Of a stretch of DNA of 64,000 bases, positions 55,201 to 64,000 are shown piece by piece. The stretch is taken from positions 7,399,501 to 7,463,500 of the forward strand of contig WPIO01000003.1 of assembly GCA_009760855.2 (NCBI GenBank). Direction: 5' to 3'. The stretch is from Cristatella mucedo (Eukaryota > Bryozoa > Phylactolaemata > Cristatellidae). The stretch's first letter is position 1. The number at the start of each line of letters is the position of its first letter. The translations under genes and the position numbers were made by a program. Below the pieces are notes generated by a model. The model made no database searches, had not been told where the DNA came from, and worked only from the letters and a program-made list of their open reading frames with translations.

Positions 55201-56395
55201 AGGGAAAATTGAGAGGAAAATTTCTAGTCCGCGTAGTCCCGGCTAAGCGATCATCAGAGCGCTGGCCTGAGAATTCGAAAGCAGGGAATAGCAGTAATCT
55301 AAGCGCAACGTCACAAACTGCGTGAGCTAGTTCGGCTGTCCTGATCTTTAATAAGCAGACCCTTATTTTGACCACGCTCACGTGCTTGAAAATGACCGAC
55401 TTCTCAGCAGAGGAAATTTGCTCCTCCGATGACTGGTCGTTCTGAAATTGCCCGCCCAGATTACGGACTGACGTCACGGGAGGGATGCAAGATGAACCAA
55501 TCTTGAGATCTTACCTCTCGCATGATACTATTTTCTCCCATAACTACCAAATTAGACTAATCATCCGTTTAGCTTCGGGAAGTTAGCCGCCATTCAAGTG
55601 CGAATGTGGTCAATGCAGTTTGCAAGGGAATTAAGTAAGTCGGATGAGTAGGAAGGCTGAGAACGCTCAAGAATAGGTACAGCTGAGTGTCTTGGGCAAA
55701 TAAATGAAATAAATGGTGACTGTTTTTGATGGTAACATTGTCTAGAGAGACAATATAGATAGTGAAAAGAAGAGGCTCTAGCGCCGAATCCTGAGATACC
55801 CAGTGTTTAAAGTTACTTAGTTCAATAATGCATCCATGGATCTCTCTCTGACTATTAGACTTTTATTGCCTACGTGTATGGCTGTGCAGCGACGGGTATA
55901 CGCAGTGTTCAGACTCTTTCGTCACTTGTAATCAGCGTTCGATGGGCAGGTCAGCTACTATAAATCTGACACCTCGTGCCCACCGGTCAGGTAGACCATA
56001 GGACACCTAGCGACAGATCATGTACTGACACTGCCGCTGATGACGCAATGCAATGGTAATCGGACCTTGAGCGACGAGTACTCTTGCCCTCAGCTAATTT
56101 ATCGGTTACCTATCCTCAGTGGACGCACGTTGTAGGATCAGCATTTCTCAATACCCCGTACTTTGAAGTGCTCCCCAGATGATCGGCAGCCATTTACATT
56201 GACACTACGACATATCTCACTCAGGTAGACCCTAACCCAGCTTAGCACTACACGAGTGATACCTAAGCGCTTAAGGAGGCACCCCAGAAGCATACGGCTG
56301 TCAGTAGTATCAATAGCTGCTTGTAGGTCGAGAAAAGTAGCAGTGAGGCCCTACCCCGATCGGCTTTGTTCAGAAGGACATTGTAAAACAAAACA
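55200..56395 (-). mobile_element. LINE copy related to family A, minus strand, diverged
   Basis: The minus-strand frame 55477-55199 reads SVRNLGGQFQNDQSSEEQIS and KIRVCLLKIRTAELAHA, matching the region after the RT palm. Upstream, FHLFAQDTQLYLF near 55700 is the YADD box with changes, and LEPLLFTIYIVSLDNV near 55770 the preceding block. Near 56330-56230 a LDLQAAIDTTDS and LLKRLGITRVVLSWVR segment is the early palm. An unreadable stretch (about 55860-56170) separates them. Dead copy. Confidence 0.75.
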
Positions 56396-56404
56396 ACCAA
56401 TAAA

Positions 56405-56440
56405 AAATAATTCATTTATGTAGCGTCCCAAGAGAACGTT
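56405..56440 (-). mobile_element. SINE2/LINE A tail fragment
   Basis: attcatttatgtagcgtcccaagagaacg, the last bases of the SINE2 tail. Confidence 0.5.
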
Positions 56441-56559
56441 TTTGTTGGAAGGTTCGCTTTAAATCCTGATTGGTTTTTGCTTTCAAGATTGACTTAATTG
56501 CCTACTTGAGCGACTACCACTCGTTTTAGCGTCTTACAGAGCCATCGATTGCCATTTGG

Positions 56560-57230
56560 ACGGGTACCCATGGGCAACCATTGTTAAAGCGAGCCAGCCC
56601 TGCCCACCCACGTCCACCCATCGCCCAGAAGTTCGATCGCGGGACCACCATACCAAGATCGCCTTGTTCTTGCCAGAGACGTATTCTCGGATCGTATGCG
56701 GAGGCGTCTTGCCATCAGCCGCCGGCTTCTTCTTCTTCAGCTCGAGCTCGATCGCGGCGGCGTCGACGTTAGTCGTGATTCGGAGCTATTTGGCTATTTC
56801 GATTTGAACTTTGAGAGCCCGTCGTCCCGATCCCGATCTGACGCCGGAATCCGGCAGACCTGACCGAAACTCGGCCGAGAGCTCCGAGAAAAGCTCGGCC
56901 TTTAACTTCGCGAGAGCTGAGAGCTGAATCGGGCGCTTGAACTTCGAGTCGGACTATGCCGTTGACTCCGCTGGAGCTGCGGGTAGACTCGTGCGCTTGA
57001 ACTCCAAATTGCATCCAATACCCAACCATGAGATCACAGACGCACATCGCGAAGTGCCTTTTTTTACAAGTTCAAACGCCTGGAGTCTGCCCGCAGTTTC
57101 TGCGAAGCAGACTCGGGCGTTTAAACTCCTAAAGGCACCCAATACCCACTCATTAGATCACGGACGCCATCCACGCCCACCCAGTACCCATGGATTTGGG
57201 TGGGTATGGGTATGGGTACCCAGCTAAAGG
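56560..57230. repeat. Region with a 124-bp direct duplication and GGGTAT words
   Basis: gtagactcgtgcgcttgaactcc (from 56983) and gcagactcgggcgtttaaactcc (from 57107) open two segments 124 bp apart that also share atccaatacccaac/acccaatacccact and agatcac.gacgc. A third partial word, gaatcgggcgcttgaactt, lies at 56926. A gggtgggtatgggtatgggt stretch lies near 57198-57217. Confidence 0.65.
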
Positions 57231-57660
57231 CTCTGGTGTCTTAGATAAAAATGACGGAAGGAAGACGTAAAGAAAAGTGCTTAAATTCTCATGATCTAGA
57301 ATGAACTTTTCAATGAGTAACCCAAAGTTCGCAGCTCTCGGAGGAGAAGGAACTTCGCTGGAAGCCACTGCGATATTTACAATATTCTTTATGATATGCA
57401 ACAGGTCTAGGCACCTCATAAGGATTATTGTTGTGACAGGCTCGCGAGTGCTAGCGGTCGTTTTATCTAATGAAAAAAATTTAGCGACTCTGTCACGGGT
57501 TACACGTCAACGGTGACGTCGGGCAAGTGCATATTCCAGAAACCTGCATCGCAGGCTTCCCAGTTGTTAGCTTTGCCGAAACTTTGACATCGGTACTAGT
57601 AAATAGGTTACCTGTATACTGTATACTGTTACCTGTATACCTGTATACCTGTTACCTGTG
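57231..57660. other. No gene; short cctgtatac repeats at right end
   Basis: Unassigned DNA. ctgtatac/ttacctgt words repeat at 57608-57658. Confidence 0.45.
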
Positions 57661-57662
57661 AT

Positions 57663-57805
57663 ACGTTGCCTGTCGAAAGCCGCTTAGGCTTTCGACAGGC
57701 AACTTGAGCCAAAGAAATCTCTCCTGCTGAACGTCCACTTAGTCCACTTAGTGGCTTTGTAGAGTTACAATCGGAGATACGTCACATCACAGACATCTTG
57801 AACCC
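57663..57805 (+). mobile_element. LINE family B 3' end fragment
   Basis: cgaaagccgcttagg, tctctcctgc, acgtccacttag, ggctttgtagagttacaatcggagatacgtcacat match the family B 3' end at 8570-8670 and 30050-30150. Its first part lies in a perfect hairpin. Confidence 0.7.
57665..57703. repeat. 17-bp perfect inverted repeat, 5-nt loop
   Basis: gttgcctgtcgaaagcc (57665-57681), loop gctta, ggctttcgacaggcaac (57687-57703). Confidence 0.97.
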
Positions 57806-58876
57806 GAGCCGAAGCCGAAGCGCACATGCCTTTTTTCGACGATCCAACTCGAGAGTTATGACAGTGAGAGTTATGGACCAGAGCCAATTTCTTTAACACT
57901 CACTCGAATGTTCAGCTGGAGGCGACGGGTTTTGACCAGGCTAAGGAAGCTATCTATTGAACTGCCTGACCAAGTGGCCGAAAAGGCAGCCACGCATTCT
58001 CTTCAGAAACTCAACCGTAGCACCGTTATTAGTCAATGCGTGATTCTTTCACTGGAATGGCTGACGGCGGCGCGCGATCGTCAGTGGCCTCGAAAACTCG
58101 GCTCTCTATCTCGCATAGCCTCCAATCTGCCGGTAGTATCTTCGACTCGTTATTTCCTCGATTTATTTTCTTTATTGCGATTCACAACGAGTTTTTTTGA
58201 TGAAGCAAACGGTATTTTCAGTGCATCACCGCCAGGTGCTCTCTGGTGATAAGGAAACATTCGGAGTCCCGGGCACGACGAATTCAACGCTCTCGATGTG
58301 ACTTGCCCTGATAGCCTTTGGAGATGATAAATTTCTCTGCCTCTGAACGAGGTTAATTTAAGTGCAATCAGACTTGGCATCCGAAATGCGAATCTTAATT
58401 CCACGTTTGAAATTGTCCAGGGATAAAATATTACGAAGCGGAAGTGCACAGGACCTTATGGCTCTATCGCAGCCTTAAGGTGGTGGTTCTGTAGAAATAT
58501 TATCCCTGAAATGACCTACGCCCTCAGCTGTCATGGTAGACTGTAACTCTCATATCTCAGAACTTTTTTTGCGTAGAATCTTATATCGCATAGCATATAT
58601 TAAATTATCGTAATAGCTACATTAATAGTAATGAGCCTTTAGCACGTTGCACCACGATAACTCTGTCTCGGTCCTGGTGCTTTACAACTCTATTCGAGAA
58701 CATTAATACTCAAAAGTAAATCACGAAAAAGGTATCGAACTCGAACAGGCATGTATAGAGGCACAAGAAGGCAATCAGGGCCGCTGGCTGTATACCCGGG
58801 GTTCAAACTTCTTAAGCCACTGTATACCACGGAGGTTTAGTGTGGATTAGGCCACTGTACATCCCTCTAGGCGACC
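57806..58876. other. No gene recognised
   Basis: A 113-codon plus-strand frame (57908-58249) and other frames have no known domain. No repeat recognised. Confidence 0.4.
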
Positions 58877-59014
58877 GAGCTGGTTTGGTCCAGTGGTTAA
58901 GGAGCTCACCACGACCAAGCTCTGGCCGAGGTCGCGGGCTCGACCCCCGTGGCATATGTGAAGCGCCTGAATAGAGAGATTTAAGTGCTCTTAGGGCGCT
59001 ATAAAAGTTAATTT
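58877..59014 (+). mobile_element. SINE2 (tRNA-derived), best plus-strand copy
   Basis: A box tttggtccagtggttaagg, B box gggctcgacccc, then catatgtgaagcgcctgaat, agagagatttaagtgctcttagggcgct. The head is tRNA-like and the last about 45 bases match the LINE family A hairpin tail. Confidence 0.88.
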
Positions 59015-59924
59015 TATATATTTATCTATCCGTCCAATTATACTCCGTCCAATCAATGGTTTTGAGCGATACGCACATGAATCTTTACGTGACGGTTCAC
59101 AAATCTGAGCCGGCGCCGACCCTGGCACCTCATTCTCTACTCTCCCCCTCCCGTTCTTAGCTTAAGGCACTAATTACTCGAACCTCTCACCTACCTCTTC
59201 TTTTCTACAAACTGTTTCTTAAGTCGTAGTGCTGGCAACCGCATGAGCACCAAAAGCCCTCTAAAGGGCTCCATTTACGCTGTAGAGCAACAATGCGCCA
59301 AGTCATTCCGACTTTGCGCCTGACTGACGGCGAAACATGTAAATACTGCTGAATTATTCGCTGACCTCGATTTAATAAGGAATCTTGAAAACCCAGGATT
59401 CATTTTCCGGCTGTAGAGGCGGCCACCTGTGTCGCCTGCTGCTGGTGAGGGGTTTTCGCTGTTTGGATTTAAATCCACAAAACCGCAAGTTGTTTTCAAA
59501 TTTGTGTTTAGCTTCAGTTCGTATATGTAGGCTTGATTTGAGTTTTAAGTGTCCCGTATTGTAAATTAAAGACCATCGTCGATAGATCCATCTGCTCAGT
59601 ATGATCAAGGCTGCTGGAACTCGCTTCAACAATCTCATCGCGAAGGCGCCCTAGGGCGCCTGTGACGAGTCGCTCCCGGCACTGCTAATGATGACAGTAA
59701 GTTCACGCTTTTTGACAGCCGCAGGCGTAGAGTATAGGTTAGCAGGAGCAAGGATGAGTAGTGTAGGCTCGTCAAAGGAGCAGGTAAGTGAGGACAGCCT
59801 ATGGCTGTCTGCTATTATGTTCTCAGTGTTGGTCATTGATGCGATTGCTTGGTCGCAGAGCCTCCTCACGCCGATGCGTTCTTAGTTGCCTCAATTTCAA
59901 TTTGCCATGAACGAGGGTGCGCCA
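59015..59924. other. No gene recognised
   Basis: Open frames on both strands without known domains. A ggcgccctagggcgcc palindrome at 59644-59659 is notable but short. Confidence 0.4.
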
Positions 59925-60440
59925 CTTGTCTACAAAGTTAGACGATCGTACCATGGAACACTCCTTCTTGAACAACTTGACTGGCTGCCCATTGAAAAGC
60001 GGAACCGAAAATTTTAACACTTGTATTCAAGGTCCGCAATTATGTACTACCCTCCAACATATCCGGGCTAATAATTGGCTTTGCAGCTGCTCTTGTAATG
60101 AGATCGTGCGATCCTCCTACCGTGGCTGTCCCACATTTTAAACTGAAGACAGTAGGCGATCTTTCCTTTTGCTCATTAGGACCTAGAGTGGGGAAGTTTT
60201 TCTTCAATATTCCATTCGTGCTCTGCGCGTGTACTTTGCAACTACTGGCATCTGGCTTCTGCCCTGTTTCGCTCTGGTCCCTTAGCCACTCATTTAGATG
60301 GCTTCCCTTCTGACCTTTGGCCTTCACTTTCAGCTACTTCTGCTGTGGGTAAGCGTCTCCGAAAGCGTGCAGAGCCCTCGAGGCTCTGCTCTCACAAAAA
60401 ACCTCTCCGCAGAATGTTCTCCGTTTGGATCGTTGCCACT
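59925..60440 (+). mobile_element. LINE C-terminal fragment (third family)
   Basis: LLEQLDWLPIEKRNRKF (about 59965-60015), then LRSCDPPTVAVPHFKLKTVG and DLSFCSLGPRVGKFF (about 60095-60205), the C-terminal end of a CR1/L2-like protein. The LDWLPIEKR version differs from families A (LHWLPVKQR) and B (LGWLTVDQR). Frameshifted. Confidence 0.7.
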
Positions 60441-60459
60441 ATATAATTCATTTATATAT

Positions 60460-60597
60460 ATAATTCATTTATATAGCGCCCCAAGAGAACTTAATTTCTA
60501 TTCAGGCGCTTCACATATGCCTCGGGGCTCGAGCCCACGACCTCAGTCAGACCTTGGTCGGGGCGAGCACCTTAACCGCTAGACCAAACCAGCTCTA
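60460..60597 (-). mobile_element. SINE2 copy, minus strand
   Basis: tatagcgccccaagagaacttaat, tcaggcgcttcacatatgcctcgg, ggctcgagcccacgacctc, cagaccttggtcggggcgag, aaccgctagaccaaaccagct. The head and tail are both complete. Confidence 0.9.
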
Positions 60598-60840
60598 TCA
60601 ACAACAATTTGAAGTTATGGTTAGAAAAAAGTGTGTTCTGCGTCATATTTCTGACGGGGTATATGCTGGCCTGTAGGAGTAAAGTTTGGCCACATCTATT
60701 TTACGCCCCGAGTATCAAGTGGCCTAGACCGTTTGAACCCTGGTATATAAAGTGGCTGAGGTCAATTAACACCGGGTATACTCTGGGCGGGGTATATTCT
60801 GCCCTGTCACAGTGACATTAATCCATCACCCGCAAGGTTG
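60598..60840. other. Unassigned spacer
   Basis: Contains repeated gggtatat.ctggcc-like words (60657, 60774, 60789). No gene. Confidence 0.4.
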
Positions 60841-62640
<1,800 letters not shown>

Positions 62641-63774
62641 TTTTTATTATAAGTCATTTTCAAAGATCCATTTATTTTCAATATTTATACTCGCTCTCTT
62701 GCCAATTTAATCGCCAAGCCACAATTTAGACGGGTTTTTAAGTAGACCACACACAGACGTACTTGTGCTTTAAAGTTAAATGTTGAGAATATAATAAATA
62801 GATTTGTCTAAAAATTGAATATTTGTTTAGGTTACCTTTTAAAATACAAACATGCTAAAAAAATGTATGTGAAGTTTTGAAGATTTCCACGTTAAAGGAA
62901 AAACTCATTAAAAATGATTTTGTAAATATATCTAACCCGCAGGTCAATTGAAAGCAGCATTGCTACATCTCATATACCAACTTGTTGAATTGGTACGTCG
63001 AAGTACATGCTTGAACTCTGTTTACGAACATGCTTCTGATTGTTAAACAGTTTCGTTTAAAGTCTAGATGCGAGCCTTTTAAATTTCAAGCTCGGTTTCA
63101 AACCTTAATTCAGCTCTGCTTATGCTACTCTTAAGTAGTTTACTTCTGATTTAGTTTGAAAAAAAATTGCAATCAATGTCACAAAACGTCTACGAAATTT
63201 ACATTTTTGGATTGTGGAAATGCACAGGAAAACCCATCCAACCGATCTCATTTGTTATTTTTGGCGACGCTACTTACGGTTTCTTTCGCATTAGAACCGG
63301 TTTGCATAATGATTTTCAGTGCTTTCCTTTTACATGAAAATCGTCATTACTCTACATCCGTTTCATCATATCCTTCTCTTTTGAAAAGAACCTAAAAAAT
63401 TTGTTTATTTTTTCAACTAATCTACTCAGTATCTTTCTCAGCATTTACCTTTAATCTTTAGCTGCTCCACACTTCCTCTTAGCTTGAATTGCCGGAATTC
63501 ATATTAGATAGTACTTAACATGCTGGTTAAAGTAATTTAATTTGACAACTTAATTACCATCCAAATGCGAATTTTGGCAATTTAAGCTATGAGAAAATTT
63601 CTAAAATTTATAATGTAAGATTTTCTGGAAGGCCGCTAAAGATTAATGGTAAATTCAGAGAAAATACTGAAAAGATTGGTTTAAAATTGAATGCTTTTCA
63701 TCCACACACGCTTTCTAAGGCCATAATATATTAGGTAACAATCCCTCAGTTCTCCCCTTATTTTTCTCCTTTCA
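62641..63774. other. AT-rich, repeat-poor DNA; possibly intronic
   Basis: The AT content is high and no repeat family is recognised, unlike the rest of the window. Open frames are short and biased by composition. Confidence 0.45.
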
Positions 63775-64000
63775 TAAATCACTCTTTTTGTTTTCCTCCC
63801 CCATTTTTTCTCCATCTTTTCTTCTTATTCTACCTCTTCATTCCATCTCCCTCCCACTATTGCCTTCTGCTGTTGCAGGAAAGTATCTACTCGGAGAAAT
63901 ATTGAGGAAGAGTCAAATTCACCTTGTCAGAGCCAGTCATCAGTGGCGCCCAAAATTATATGTGAGCGAAATATTCCTTACCCGTGCTTCTTTTTGCGAT
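63775..64000 (+). other. Candidate splice acceptor and partial exon at the window edge
   Basis: A pyrimidine-rich tract of about 100 bases (63775-63876) ends in ctgctgttgcag, with AG at 63877-63878: a strong metazoan 3' splice site by eye. From 63879 to the window end, two forward frames stay open. The one in phase from 63880 reads KVSTRRNIEEESNSPCQSQS and then SSVAPKIICERN. Its identity is unknown. This could be an internal exon of a gene extending right; chance openness over 40 codons cannot be excluded. Confidence 0.35.

Noticed and set aside
57198-57217. Telomere-like repeat
   Set aside because: Only two or three gggtat words and not the TTAGGG unit; part of a local duplication.
57908-58249. 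113-codon frame
   Set aside because: No domain or family similarity recognised; probably a chance frame.

Overview
This is a window of animal nuclear DNA. Reverse transcriptases of animal LINE type, Ty3/gypsy, Ty1/copia and hAT relics, tRNA-derived SINEs, long dinucleotide microsatellites and one intronless rhodopsin-type receptor gene show this; there are no operons or bacterial-type genes. The receptor belongs to the FMRFamide/myosuppressin-receptor-like (DMSR/dmsr) group of protostomes. Together with the CR1/L2-like LINEs this suggests an invertebrate, perhaps a lophotrochozoan or flatworm; the species cannot be named from sequence alone.

Layout. 1-10 kb: a candidate inverted-repeat DNA element, an LTR-like repeat, and a run of 5'-truncated or internally deleted LINE copies (called family A and family B here). 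10-14.3 kb: a long CT/GT microsatellite and a decayed minus-strand Ty3/gypsy element. 14.3-15.9 kb: GC-rich DNA and a SINE. 16.0-20.5 kb: a plus-strand Ty3/gypsy element with both LTRs, a polypurine tract and all pol domains, but many broken frames. 20.5-28 kb: CpG-rich, GGC/CCG-rich DNA with no supportable gene, possibly promoter islands. 28-32.6 kb: opposed LINE fragments, two tandem SINEs and a (TA)n palindrome. 33.4-35.3 kb: the receptor gene, the only intact gene seen. 35.5-46 kb: minus-strand LINEs, one split by a SINE, GC-rich snap-back blocks, two different hAT transposase relics in opposite orientation, and a 28-bp minisatellite. 47.7-48.2 kb: a Ty1/copia RNase H relic. 48.4-53.0 kb: two opposed blocks of a diverged repeat of roughly 170-185 bp. 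53.5-57.8 kb: AT-rich DNA, a 140-bp tandem trimer, LINE relics and hairpins. 57.8-64 kb: SINEs, further LINE relics, and an AT-rich, repeat-poor right end that looks intronic and may end in an exon at 63879.

How the parts relate. The two tRNA-derived SINE families (SINE1 and SINE2) have split A and B boxes. SINE2 shares its 3' hairpin tail with LINE family A, so LINE A probably mobilised it. Almost everything except the receptor is decaying mobile DNA. Microsatellites have repeatedly grown inside former transposon reading frames. Family letters and element borders are my own working labels, taken from reading the sequence without database searches.
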